Counted from the first letter of the stretch, positions 1 to 8,559 are shown. The stretch is DNA of 64,000 nt from Streptococcus oralis subsp. tigurinus AZ_3a (GCA_000344275.1 AORU01000010.1:1-64000); one strand, 5' to 3'. Numbers and translations: made by a program. Notes: generated by a model from the sequence alone, not told the origin.

Positions 1-297
1 CCATTGAACCTGATTCGTTTAAGTAATACCATGAGCCTTTGTCTTTAACCCAACCAGTAGCCATTGAACCTGATTCGTTTAAGTAATACCATGAGCCTTT
101 GTCTTTAACCCAACCAGTAGCCATTGAACCTGATTCGTTTAAGTAATACCATAAGCCTTTGTCTTTGACCCAACCAGTAGCCATTGAACCTGATTCGTTT
201 AAGTAATACCATGAGCCTTTGTCTTTAACCCAACCAGTAGCCATTGAACCTGATTCGTTTAAGTAATACCATAAGCCTTTGTCTTTGACCCAACCAA
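1..297 (-). repeat. Tandem 60-bp choline-binding repeats
   Basis: Five consecutive 60-bp units at 1, 61, 121, 181 and 241 each encode one 20-residue choline-binding repeat. They differ at only two positions: a Ser/Leu codon change (tca/tta) and a silent Val codon change. Units 1, 2 and 4 are identical, and units 3 and 5 are the other type. Such uniformity points to recent expansion or gene conversion. Copy number can vary between strains and can be mis-assembled. Confidence 0.95.
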
Positions 298-1726
298 CTA
301 CTCCCTGATTAGAATTCTTTTTAGGTTTAGCTACGTCAGTTTCAGTTTTCCCTGTTCCTTCTTTAGGTTTATCTACATCAGTTTCTTGTTTTATATTATC
401 TACTTTTTCAACGATGATATCATTACTAGTAGATAAATTTGTTTTAAGAACATCTTTTATATGTTCTGATGTTACATAGAACTTAACAGTTTCAGGAATT
501 GCAAATGTATCTTTTTTCACAGAAAACTCTGTACTTTTATTCTTAATATGAATTTCCTTTAATGAATCTAAGACGCCACTTAGGAAGAAGGACGGCAATG
601 AGTTGATATTATTACCAATTGTTAAACTTTTTAATTTTGGTAAACCGTTCATGACATGTTTACCAAAATTTTTAACATTATCTGGTAATATAAGTTCTTT
701 TAATTCTAAATTACCGTAAAAGGCTAAACGTTCAATAGTTTCTAAACTATTTGGTAAGCTAATTTCTTCAAGTTTAATCGCATCTGCAAATGCAAAAGTA
801 CCGATTTTTTCCAAACCATCGTTCAATTCGAGTCTTTTCAAATAAGAATTTTTATTAAACGAATATGATGCAAGTTCTTTTGTCTCCTTAGGCGTTTTAT
901 AACTTTCGTCATTTTTTTGACTTGGATAATAAATTAATTGGGTTTTATCTTTTGAAAACAAAACACCATCAACTGAGGCAAACGATTCATTTCCTTCTTC
1001 AACATCAACATGTTTTAAGCTAGTAGTGAGTCTAAATAGATTACTTCCTAATGTTTTAACCGATTTTGGTAATGTTAGTTTCTCTAAATTTGATAAATTA
1101 GCAAAAGCCTCATGTGATATTAATTCTAATTTTGAACTTGAGGAAAAGGTTAGCTTTTTCAATTTTTGACTAAAAGAAAATGCACTTGTTCCAATATATT
1201 CTAGAGATGCAGGCAATTCAATCTCTTCTAATTCAGAAAAATCAAAAGCTCTATCTTCAATTTTCTCCAGCTGACTTCCTTTGTCAAAAATAATAGTTTT
1301 AGCTTTACTTCCATGGAAGCCTTTTTTTTGTATTTTTTTTATGCTTGATGGGATAGTAATAGAGCTAGGATAGTAGACAATTCTACCTGTTTCATCTGGA
1401 TAATAACTAAAAGCTTCACTAGCTACTTCAGTAACGGTAAATACTTTATCACCTACTGTGATTTCTGTAGGAATCGTGAATGATTTTCCATCTTGACCAG
1501 CTTCAAACTGTACAGGAGTCACTCCATTACCCACTTGAACAGTTCCTATGTTACCTTCTACAGTTAGAACCTTATATTTGATATTATTTTGTTGAATAAT
1601 ACTTCCAACTTTAGTCTCTTTGATTACTTCCGAACTAGGTGTATCTGCTAGGATTGGTTCATTAGGGACATATGCTGCTAAAATAACCGCAGCTGTAGTT
1701 AATGATAATATTGTACTTTTTTTCAT
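1..1726 (-). CDS. pcpA: Choline-binding leucine-rich-repeat surface protein PcpA (3' end outside window)
   Basis: Reading leftward from the ATG at 1724-1726, the protein starts with a signal peptide (MKKSTILSLTTAAVILAAYV...) and continues through irregular BspA-type leucine-rich repeats (roughly residues 100-440) and a Lys/Asn linker. It then enters 20-residue choline-binding repeats with GW and WYYLN motifs, which run off the window. The frame stays open to base 1. From memory the N-terminus matches pneumococcal PcpA, an adhesin held on teichoic-acid phosphocholine. An AAGGA ribosome site lies about 8 bases before the ATG. A strong promoter and dyad elements lie upstream. In pneumococcus pcpA is manganese-repressed by PsaR (known from the family); the gene's position next to a mobile element and rpsD is not the one I recall from TIGR4. 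Confidence 0.92.
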   Translation of the reverse strand, partial: MKKSTILSLTTAAVILAAYVPNEPILADTPSSEVIKETKVGSIIQQNNIKYKVLTVEGNIGTVQVGNGVTPVQFEAGQDGKSFTIPTEITVGDKVFTVTEVASEAFSYYPDETGRIVYYPSSITIPSSIKKIQKKGFHGSKAKTIIFDKGSQLEKIEDRAFDFSELEEIELPASLEYIGTSAFSFSQKLKKLTFSSSSKLELISHEAFANLSNLEKLTLPKSVKTLGSNLFRLTTSLKHVDVEEGNESFASVDGVLFSKDKTQLIYYPSQKNDESYKTPKETKELASYSFNKNSYLKRLELNDGLEKIGTFAFADAIKLEEISLPNSLETIERLAFYGNLELKELILPDNVKNFGKHVMNGLPKLKSLTIGNNINSLPSFFLSGVLDSLKEIHIKNKSTEFSVKKDTFAIPETVKFYVTSEHIKDVLKTNLSTSNDIIVEKVDNIKQETDVDKPKEGTGKTETDVAKPKKNSNQGVVGWVKDKGLWYYLNESGSMATGWVKDKGSWYYLNESGSMATGWVKDKGLWYYLNESGSMATGWVKDKGSWYYLNESGSMATGWVKDKGSWYYLNESGSM

Positions 1727-1865
1727 CTAAATTTCCTTACATATTTATTTTCTAATAGATATAAAACTATAACTTTGCTAGCCGTTGTTATAAAAAGTTT
1801 TGTTCAAGCATTATCTAGTAGAATAGAGTAGTACATTTTATAAATTGTTATCTCTCCATAAGCAT

Positions 1866-1893
1866 AGTATATCATTTTTAAATTTTAAGTCAA
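1866..1893 (-). promoter_or_regulatory. pcpA promoter (extended -10)
   Basis: On the minus strand TTGACT (1888-1893) is followed after 16 bases by TGA-TATACT (-10 at 1866-1871), an extended -10 promoter. It predicts a 5' leader of about 130 bases before pcpA. The dyad at 1895-1957 starts directly upstream of the -35, as an operator would. Confidence 0.75.
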
Positions 1894-1899
1894 GAAAAA

Positions 1900-1957
1900 T
1901 TAACCCATGTTAATTTTATTTTTAACCCACATTAAAAATAAAATTAACATGGGTTAA
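1900..1957. promoter_or_regulatory. 58-bp perfect palindrome / multiple dyad operator upstream of pcpA
   Basis: Two perfectly complementary 26-bp arms (1900-1925 and 1932-1957) surround a 6-base centre (CCCACA). Inside the left arm is a smaller dyad, AAAATTAAC-CCAT-GTTAATTTT (1896-1917), and related half-sites recur in the centre and right arm. The spacing suggests two or three operator copies for a dimeric repressor abutting the pcpA -35. PsaR is the obvious candidate because it controls pcpA in pneumococcus, but I cannot match a consensus here. It could also act as a transcript hairpin. Confidence 0.6.
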
Positions 1958-1969
1958 AAATAAAGTTGA

Positions 1970-2095
1970 CTGAGTAAAAACTCTCGAAATTCAATTAGTT
2001 ATATTATCACTCAACTTGAACAAATACCAGAGCCACAAAAAACAGATGTAATTGATGCAGTAGCAATCCTATTAAACAACATAAACAACCGCTAA
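1970..2095 (+). pseudogene. Orphan 3' coding remnant
   Basis: An open stretch of about 41 codons with no usable start ends in ...DVIDAVAILLNNINNR and a stop at 2093-2095. It is followed by a hairpin terminator. The absence of a start and the abrupt left border beside the palindrome suggest the tail of a gene cut off when the neighbouring element or pcpA block arrived. The parent gene is not recognised. Confidence 0.35.
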
Positions 2096-2124
2096 GAATG
2101 AAATCTTAACGGTTGTTTTTTTAC
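2080..2124. terminator. Hairpin terminator, bidirectional
   Basis: ACAACCGCTAAGA pairs with TCTTAACGGTTGT (one mismatch) around a short loop, followed by a run of T on the plus strand. It can end the plus-strand remnant and, with less perfect flanks, the minus-strand regulator gene that stops at 2121. Confidence 0.6.
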
Positions 2125-3197
2125 ATATCTAATTTTTTCAAATCTGCTGTCATTTGTTCAGTAGATATCATAGTTTCTTCTATCTTCTCTTCTGATTCTT
2201 TAAAATATTCTTCATCAAATTTTACAAAATCAAATCCATATTTGAATAAATTTTTGTTGTTCTTTCGATATCCTAAGCGTTCATCTTGTTTTCTTTGAAT
2301 CTTATCTAAACCATTAACAAATTTTGAAACTTGTTCAAGTATCATTCTTTGTTCTTCATCCAAATAATGTTCTAATACTTGCCCCTTTTCTAGTACTACT
2401 TCATTCAAGGATTTCTTTTGTATAATACTTGTTCTATATTCTCTATAATCAGCATTCAAAAATAAATTTGAAGTCTGATAAACCTGAAGCCCTAAAGAGT
2501 CTTCTGTTTTCTTGTTATCAAAAATAACATCTACATACACTCGTTCTGCAAAATCAATTATTCTATTATTTAATTTTTTCAAACAATAGTTTTTTTCAAT
2601 AAAGAATTCTTTAAATAGTCTGTAAAATTTTTCTTCCACTTCGTTTTGATAAAGTCTTGAAATAACTTTAAATAAATTCTTATCAAAAATATCAAATGAA
2701 ACAATACCATCTGATAAATCTGCGTCAATTTCTTTCTTCGCTAATTCACTTGAAAACAAGACAGACTCTTTCAAAACTTCGAGCATATTTGATTTCAATT
2801 GTTGCTCTCTACTTGTTTTAAAATCAGAAGCGTTAATAGATTCAAAAACAAATAAATAAAAGATTGAAGGGAGCAATTTCTTCCAATTTTCTTCATTGCC
2901 CCAAAGCAATTCAGAAACACTTAAATTCATATTCTTAGCAAGTAATTCTAAAACATTTTCAGACAAATGAGTTCGACTATCTTTCATTAATCGACTCATT
3001 TTTTGTTTAGCTGTGTCTTTGTTTCCGCCGTAATATGCAAACATATCAGATACTTCTCCAATTCTTTCGTCATGCAAAAACATATACCAATAATATTTTA
3101 GTCCTTTTTGCAATTGTTCATCTTTGAAGATTTTAACCTTTTCAGGTACTGTATCAATCGTTGAACGTTTTATAAATTCAATAGTGTGTTTAAACAT
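2121..3197 (-). CDS. Element-encoded HTH regulator-like protein, function unknown
   Basis: This is a 358-residue soluble protein. Around residues 60-105 a segment reads like a Cro/CI-type helix-turn-helix (AKQKMSRLMKDSRTHLS... LAKNMNLSVSELLWG). The long remainder is charged and helical with no recognised enzymatic motif. It is transcribed divergently from the mobilization genes, the usual position of a repressor controlling an integrative element. A TATACT -10 and a 12-bp palindrome (AATTGTACAATT, 3245-3256) lie just upstream and fit autoregulation. It could instead be an abortive-infection or cargo gene of the element. The DNA-binding role is inferred from this one motif. Confidence 0.5.
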   Translation of the reverse strand: MFKHTIEFIKRSTIDTVPEKVKIFKDEQLQKGLKYYWYMFLHDERIGEVSDMFAYYGGNKDTAKQKMSRLMKDSRTHLSENVLELLAKNMNLSVSELLWGNEENWKKLLPSIFYLFVFESINASDFKTSREQQLKSNMLEVLKESVLFSSELAKKEIDADLSDGIVSFDIFDKNLFKVISRLYQNEVEEKFYRLFKEFFIEKNYCLKKLNNRIIDFAERVYVDVIFDNKKTEDSLGLQVYQTSNLFLNADYREYRTSIIQKKSLNEVVLEKGQVLEHYLDEEQRMILEQVSKFVNGLDKIQRKQDERLGYRKNNKNLFKYGFDFVKFDEEYFKESEEKIEETMISTEQMTADLKKLDM

Positions 3198-3621
3198 TTA
3201 ATGTCCTTCTTTCATTTATTTTATAGTTAGAGTATAACACAAATAATTGTACAATTCAACCAATTTAATGATTTATTTTCAATGTTTTATAATGCAACTT
3301 TTTCTTCCTTTATATATACTGGTTTTATGTTTCGCAATTATAATAGTTGTATGAAATGCCTTGATATTTACATCTATTTTATTTCAACCAAATACAATTA
3401 GATTTTTGATATACTGTTCTTGTGATGATGAATCACTTAATTTCATTTTATGTTACATGATTAAAATAGTTGTATAGGAGTGTTTTTAAATATTTGTTTT
3501 TTTGCTCAATCGACAGTCAATCTTAATCGTGATACACTTGAAATGTAAATTAAGAACGTTCAAATATTTACAAAAAAATTAATAATAGAAACTAGCTTTA
3601 AGCTAGTATAGGAGCTATATC
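3198..3621. promoter_or_regulatory. Divergent control region of the mobile element
   Basis: This 424-bp AT-rich region has no gene. It contains the palindrome AATTGTACAATT (3245-3256) and two copies of AATAGTTGTAT about 125 bp apart (near 3345 and 3465). It also holds a plus-strand promoter TCGACA-17 bp-TGA-TACACT (3510-3515 and 3533-3538) and a 17-bp dyad ACTAGCTT-T-AAGCTAGT (3591-3607) just before the first rightward gene. These are candidate repressor sites; an origin function cannot be excluded. Confidence 0.45.
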
Positions 3622-4047
3622 ATGACTAAAAATGATAATTTATTACAAAGTGGTTTGTTTGGAAGCAAATCAAATCAATCAGGCGATTCAATTGTAAACG
3701 ATCGTCGTACTGCACCTGTGCTCACAAACATCTCAACTTGCGTTGCTGTTAGTGTTACTGAGCCAAAGCCATTCTTCCCAATTGTCGGTTTTGAGAAAAA
3801 TAGTAATGGTAAAAACGCCCCAGTCTTTTCAGACAAATCAATCGGCTACGAAGTGTTTCTTTCGATGCCTCGCGATGATGGAGCTGTTAAACTGATTAGT
3901 TTAGTTGTTCCAAGTTTAGAAATTGCGAATAAAATTCAGTTTCGACATCTTTATCAGCTAGTCAATCCAAGAGGTCGCTATAAGTTCAAAAGCTTTGATG
4001 TTATTGAAGTTTGGGCTGAAGATGTTAATGAAGTTAGATTGAAGTAG
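3622..4047 (+). CDS. Small conserved-looking mobile-element protein (possible DUF961-like)
   Basis: This 141-residue protein has no signal peptide or membrane segment. The C-terminal half (SIGYEVFLSMPRDDG... VNPRGRYKF...VIEVWAEDV) is β-rich and sits where Tn916-type elements carry their small Orf22/Orf23 (DUF961) proteins, upstream of the FtsK-like gene. A GGAG ribosome site precedes the ATG. The resemblance to DUF961 is positional and weak in sequence, so the function is unknown. It heads the operon with the 79-residue gene and the coupling ATPase. Confidence 0.5.
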   Translation: MTKNDNLLQSGLFGSKSNQSGDSIVNDRRTAPVLTNISTCVAVSVTEPKPFFPIVGFEKNSNGKNAPVFSDKSIGYEVFLSMPRDDGAVKLISLVVPSLEIANKIQFRHLYQLVNPRGRYKFKSFDVIEVWAEDVNEVRLK

Positions 4048-4060
4048 TGAGGAAATAGAT

Positions 4061-4300
4061 ATGAAAGATATTTCTAAAGAATTAGATGATTTATCAGCTT
4101 TAGACTTGCCCATTGAACTACGAAAGATTTTATCAGCATACATGCGTTCTGAAGTTCAAGGACGAGTTTCATCTTTTGTTAATTTTAGTTTAGTTTACTC
4201 AAACGATCGTTACACTGATTTCATTCGTTCATACATGTATTTTGAACTTATGCGTCGTAAGATGTTAAAAGAAATGGAAGAAATTTGTAAATACTTATGA
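4061..4300 (+). CDS. 79-residue hypothetical mobile-element protein
   Basis: A short, acidic-to-basic helical protein (MKDISKELDDLSALDL...) with no recognised domain. It follows the previous gene by 13 bp with a GAGG ribosome site. It overlaps the next start by 4 bp (ATGA), so it is translationally coupled to the FtsK-like gene. A role in mobilization or its regulation is inferred only from position. Confidence 0.55.
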   Translation: MKDISKELDDLSALDLPIELRKILSAYMRSEVQGRVSSFVNFSLVYSNDRYTDFIRSYMYFELMRRKMLKEMEEICKYL

Positions 4301-5707
4301 TTAGATACAGGCTAAATGAAAACACAGGTCATTTAATGCCAGCCTTGCCAAATTTGGTAACTCTGCTTCAAGTAGTTGGAGCGGGGTTACTATTTGGTGG
4401 TGGTATTATTCGATGGCTACTATTTAAAGGAACAGAGATTGGGATTTTTAGAAGTGAAGCACAGCTTGGCTTTCATTTAGAAGTAATTGGAATAGCTGTC
4501 TTGCTTTTGACGAATCTTGGGTTATTGATTCGGTTTGGTTTGAATTTATCAAAAATTGGCTCAATATCTTTATACTATCAATTAAGATTGATAGAACGAC
4601 AGACACACAAAGCATTGTTAGATTCAGTAACTGCGAATCGCAAAGTTGGTAGCAAATTCATAGATGTTAGTAAAGCGCATGCGGACTTCTCGAAGTCAAG
4701 CAGGCGCATCACGGTTAAAATCAAAAAATTAGCTGACCAAACTAATGAAGATTTAGAAAAGTTTGCGGAAATGTTATCAGCTTGTCTGGTGGGTAAAAAT
4801 CGTTCTTTAATTGTGTTAGATTATTGGTTGAGTGAAGATAATACTGAATTTATCTATTTATTAGATGATATTGTAAAAGCTAAAGCAAGACAGCTGAAGC
4901 CTAAACATATCACAGAATTAAAACCAGCTAATGATTTTGAAATAACAGTTGAAGAAGGTTTGACCTTTTCTTTCTTGCGTTCTCCTCAGTTATTATTAGT
5001 TGGAAATACAAATAGCTCAAAAACAACGTTTTTAAAATCAATGCTTGCACAAGTATTCATGTTCAATGAAGATGTTGATTTGACAATCTTAGATGTAAAA
5101 TCTGAGTTCAGCTCATGGGATTTTCTACCAGTTGGGGCTATTTTATCAGACAGTGAAGAGATTTTAGCATATTTTGAAGAATTGTTGGAATTAGTTATGA
5201 AACGTGAAAAAGAAATTGCGAATCTATCCGCAAGAGATGATATTACTGGAGCAACTTTTGTGAATTTTGGTAATGAAGTTGTGTATTATAGAAGAGTATT
5301 CTGCGATGTTATCAAGCATTACAGATAATAAGATGAGAAAAAGGGTTCAAGATTTGGTCTTGTCTATTGTGTCTCGCTCTCGCTCTAGTGGTGTCTATAT
5401 CTGTATCTGCATGCAACAACCGCGCTCAGAGTTGCTTTCAACAGCTATTAGAGATAATTTAGGTGTTCGTATTTGTTTATCAAATGGCGCTATAACTGAC
5501 GAATTGGCTCGCATGGTATTTGGAGAAACAGATAATATTGATAATCATGCGCCACGATTTTCAGGATACATCATGACCACTGACGGACAGTTCAGCAAAC
5601 CAAGAAAATTTTGGAATATCAATCTACACGAACACGGATTGGAAAAGATTAGTACATTTAAACGAGCGTTTTTATACGGTCAACGATTAAGAAAAAAGCG
5701 TAAATAA
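4297..5707 (+). pseudogene. FtsK/TcpA-like coupling ATPase, frameshifted
   Basis: The first frame (4297-5328) gives two N-terminal membrane segments (about residues 18-36 and 59-81) and a P-loop GNTNSSKT near residue 236. The second frame (5267-5707) supplies the continuation with Walker B-like IIEEY and the C-terminal FtsK-fold region (MQQPRSE... DNLGVRICL). Joining needs a single +1 shift near 5280-5290, exactly at Walker B. The family (Tn916 Orf21/TcpA) couples the relaxosome to a mating channel. The P-loop has Ser where the Gly before Lys-Thr is usual. Either a true inactivating frameshift or a sequencing error; no programmed slippery motif was seen. Confidence 0.75.
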
Positions 5708-5795
5708 GGGTACTAGCTTTCATGGGGGTCTAGTAATGACCCCCTTCCCACCCCTTTGGGGTCAACTACAAAACAATTAAAAGGAGTTATTTTAT
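5708..5795 (+). other. Candidate oriT: paired G/C hairpins upstream of the relaxase
   Basis: Between the coupling-ATPase and relaxase genes lie two hairpins in an otherwise AT-rich element: GGGGGTC-TAGTAAT-GACCCCC (5724-5744) and ACCCC-TTT-GGGGT (5750-5762). In Tn916 and ICEBs1 the nick site of Rep_trans relaxases is a C-run/G-run dyad just upstream of the relaxase gene (known). Location and shape match; the nick position is not determined. Confidence 0.55.
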
Positions 5796-6926
5796 ATGAT
5801 TCAATGTGACGTTGATGAAATTTCATTTGTATTTTTACCAGATTTCAACGAAATGATGTCTGATTATGAAGCGTTCGCTTCAAATATTTGTTTAAAACTT
5901 GATGAATTATTGGAATTAGAAAAGTACACAGTTAATTACAAGTTAAACGAAAAAGGCTTTGCAGGCTACAATTATATTGTCAATTTTGATGATTTTGATA
6001 TTTTGTTATGTTTTAACACGGACAGTCCAAGAATGGGGATATTTCTCAAATTCTCGGGTCAAGGTTTAAAACATTACATGAAACGACGCGAAGAAGATAA
6101 TCAAAAAATTTCGTATCGTCAATTAGTGAAAAAATTTTTTGAATTAGAAAATTATTTTAGTGGTAGTTGTAGAGTTTCAAAAATTGATTTTGCGATTGAT
6201 TTTATAGATGAAGGTTTGAAAGTGAATCAGATTCATCAGGAGTTAAACAAGTCAACAATAAAATCAAAATATGTTGACAGTTTTACAAATACAATCAAAT
6301 TAAGAAAGAATCAGTCAAATATCAGTACTATTAATACAAACAACAGAGTAGAAACAATTTATGTTGGTAGCAAAGCAAACAAAGGAAACTCTCTACTGTT
6401 AAGAATTTATGATAAAAAATTGGAGCAGGAGAAAAAGAAGGGCATCTTTTATGATGAAGCCTTAAAGTATGATGATTGGGTGAGATTTGAAATGTCAATT
6501 AGGCAGGCTTACGCTAATCAAACTGGATTAGATATTTTAAAGTGCAGAAATGATAAAGAACTATCGAGCCTTATTTTTCAACGATTTACTGACAAGTATT
6601 TATTTTTCAAAAATGATGAATTATGGGATATTTCAAAGGTTATGATGGAATACGTTTCGACTGATTTTGATTTATTGAGGTCAAAACCAAGGCGGAAAAA
6701 TGATTTATTATCGACTTACATCTATTTGTTAAAAAATAGCGGTTTAGAATCGTTTCTATACAAGATTGATAAAATTTACGGTAAAGAATCATTTCAGGAA
6801 TTTTTCAAGCATGTTTTGATTCATTTCAAGACAAAGTACAAACCCTCGCCAGACACAATTATTTTTCTAAATAATAAAAAAGATGAACTGAAGAAAGAAA
6901 AAGAGCCGTGGAAAATATTCAAGTAA
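5796..6926 (+). CDS. Rep_trans-family relaxase / replication initiator (MobT-like)
   Basis: This 376-residue protein has the Rep_trans fold signature: RVSKIDFAIDFID near residue 130, and YVGSKANKGNSLLLRIYDKKLEQ-type strands around residues 190-215 containing the candidate nucleophilic Tyr. The motif VRFEMSIRQAYA follows near residue 230. Such proteins nick one DNA strand and start rolling-circle transfer and replication of small ICEs/IMEs (Tn916 Orf20, ICEBs1 NicK). The gene is intact, preceded by AAAGGAG and by the candidate oriT. With the damaged coupling ATPase and integrase, it is the only clearly intact transfer enzyme left in the element. Confidence 0.82.
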   Translation: MIQCDVDEISFVFLPDFNEMMSDYEAFASNICLKLDELLELEKYTVNYKLNEKGFAGYNYIVNFDDFDILLCFNTDSPRMGIFLKFSGQGLKHYMKRREEDNQKISYRQLVKKFFELENYFSGSCRVSKIDFAIDFIDEGLKVNQIHQELNKSTIKSKYVDSFTNTIKLRKNQSNISTINTNNRVETIYVGSKANKGNSLLLRIYDKKLEQEKKKGIFYDEALKYDDWVRFEMSIRQAYANQTGLDILKCRNDKELSSLIFQRFTDKYLFFKNDELWDISKVMMEYVSTDFDLLRSKPRRKNDLLSTYIYLLKNSGLESFLYKIDKIYGKESFQEFFKHVLIHFKTKYKPSPDTIIFLNNKKDELKKEKEPWKIFK

Positions 6927-6947
6927 AACTATGAAAGGAAAACTAAT

Positions 6948-7202
6948 ATGACGGATATGACGAAATTAAACCAAATTGAAGAGCTACTAAATATGCTCAT
7001 TGTTATCATTCAACAAGAATTACAAAGTAATAATTCTTATGGGATAGTCACACAAAAAGAACTACTGAAAATTTTACAGATTTCTCCCAATACTTTGAAA
7101 TCATGGGAAAATAAAGGATTAAAACGACTTGAACCTCCCGTTGAAAGAACGCGTACAATTTATTATAAATTGAAAGATGTCATTGAATTTTTGACTATTT
7201 AA
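6948..7202 (+). CDS. Excisionase-like small HTH protein
   Basis: An 84-residue protein with a MerR/Xis-type winged helix: VTQKELLKILQISPNTLKSWENKGLKRLEPP, then RTIYYKLKDVIEFL. It lies 21 bp after the relaxase and immediately before the integrase, the usual place of xis. The family bends DNA at the attachment site to favour excision; a transcription-factor role is also possible. GAAAGGA precedes the ATG. Confidence 0.65.
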   Translation: MTDMTKLNQIEELLNMLIVIIQQELQSNNSYGIVTQKELLKILQISPNTLKSWENKGLKRLEPPVERTRTIYYKLKDVIEFLTI

Positions 7203-7213
7203 CTTCAAAATGT

Positions 7214-7265
7214 GCTAGAATAGAATTATCAAACAAAGAATGTGAGGGTTCTATTCTAGCTTTTT
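7214..7265 (+). terminator. Long-stem terminator between xis and int
   Basis: GCTAGAATAGAA (7214-7225) pairs perfectly with TTCTATTCTAGC (7249-7260), followed by TTTTT. The 23-base loop is long for a simple terminator, so conditional read-through into the integrase is possible. Confidence 0.6.
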
Positions 7266-7288
7266 GATTGTTCGAAAAAAGAGGCTAT

Positions 7289-8555
7289 ATGAATAAAGAA
7301 ATTATTCAACACAACAATAAAAAGATAACAAAAATCACAAAACAAAATGGCGTAATCAGTTATTCACTTAAAGGTGTTTACATTGGAACTGATGTAAAGA
7401 CTGGTAAACGCATCACAAAAACTATCACTGCTAAGACATTGAAATCTTTAGATAGAAAAATTGTTGAAGCTAAAATTGAGTTTGAAAAAGCTGGCTCTAC
7501 TCTTAAAGAAACTATCCAAATTGATAACTTTGAAAGTCTTGCTGAGGTATGGTTTAGCAACTTCAAAACTTGGGTGTCTTCACAAAATACTATCAACCGA
7601 GTTAGGGGGTATCTTGATACCTATATCATTCCTCACTTTGGGGATTATAAACCTGACCAAAGTTGAACCTGCTGATATTCAACTTTGGATAAATAAGCTA
7701 GCTAGGAAAGCAAAGAAATCTGTTGATTCCGGTGTAAAACGTGCCCCAAAAGGTAGTGCAAAAGATTTTGGTGCAATGGCTCACAAAGTCAGTGATATTT
7801 TTGATTTTGGAATTACAAATTGTGGTCTGACGTTCAACCCAGCGAAAGCAATCAAGATTCCTTCTAAACCCAAAGCCAACAAAGAACGCATCATGGTATT
7901 GCATGATGACGACCTGAAACATTGGTTATCCTATCTTGAAACTTTGGACAATAGCCGAGCCAATAGACGGTTTAAAGTTATTTGTAATACGCTCTTAGCA
8001 TCTGCATTACGAATAAACGAGTTATTAGCGTTAGAAATATCTGACCTAGATTTTAAAACTAATGAAATTATTGTCAGTAAAACTCTAATGTGGAAAAGTG
8101 CAGATAAGAAACTAGGTATCAAAGGTGAGATGATTTGTAAACCAACTGCAAAAACCGATTCTGGAAACCGTAGAGTTCCTGTCCCATTGTCAATCATGGA
8201 AAAACTCAAGGAATTTTATGAGGAGATGAGTGCTTATTTTGAAAAGCATGAGTTGCCAAAATCTTCACTCATATTCCCAACCATATACGGGAATTATATG
8301 TGCGATAGAAATGAAAGAGCAACTCTTAAAAAGCGTCTATCTGCTTTAGGACTACCAGACTATGGTTTTCACTTATTCCGCCACACACACGCTTCTATGA
8401 TGTTAAATGCAGGTATGAACTGGAAAGAGTTGCAACATAGAATGGGACACAAGTCTATCACAACAACTATGGACACATACGCTGAATTAGCTCCTAAAAA
8501 GACATTTGAGGCAGTGGATATTTTCCTAAACAAAATGGAAGAACTGGCAAGTTGA
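7289..8555 (+). pseudogene. int: Tyrosine-recombinase integrase, frameshifted
   Basis: The start is the ATG at 7289 after AAAAGAGG (MNKEIIQHNNKKITKI). The N-terminal SAM-like DNA-binding part is in one frame up to about 7655. The catalytic part lies in another frame and ends at 8555: ALRINELLALE, FRHTHASMMLNAG, GHKSITTTMDTYAEL. One extra base in the run at about 7650-7655 (aaacctg versus aaactg) restores ...FGDYKLTKVEPADIQLW. The catalytic Arg, His-x-x-Arg, His and Tyr are all visible. The family integrates and excises ICE/IME DNA, so the element is probably immobile unless this is a sequencing error. Confidence 0.82.
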
Positions 8556-8559
8556 TTCC

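Noticed and set aside
1..300. Evenly spaced 60-bp repeats resembling a CRISPR array
   Set aside because: There are no unique spacers; the repeats are contiguous and code for choline-binding modules in an open frame.
5267..5332. Programmed ribosomal frameshift in the FtsK-like gene
   Set aside because: No slippery heptamer or downstream structure is apparent at the junction; a mutation or sequencing error is simpler.
7461..8555. Integrase as an intact 364-residue gene starting at 7461
   Set aside because: The first ~70 codons are out-of-frame readings of the integrase N-terminus; the true N-terminal domain lies in the other frame from 7289.
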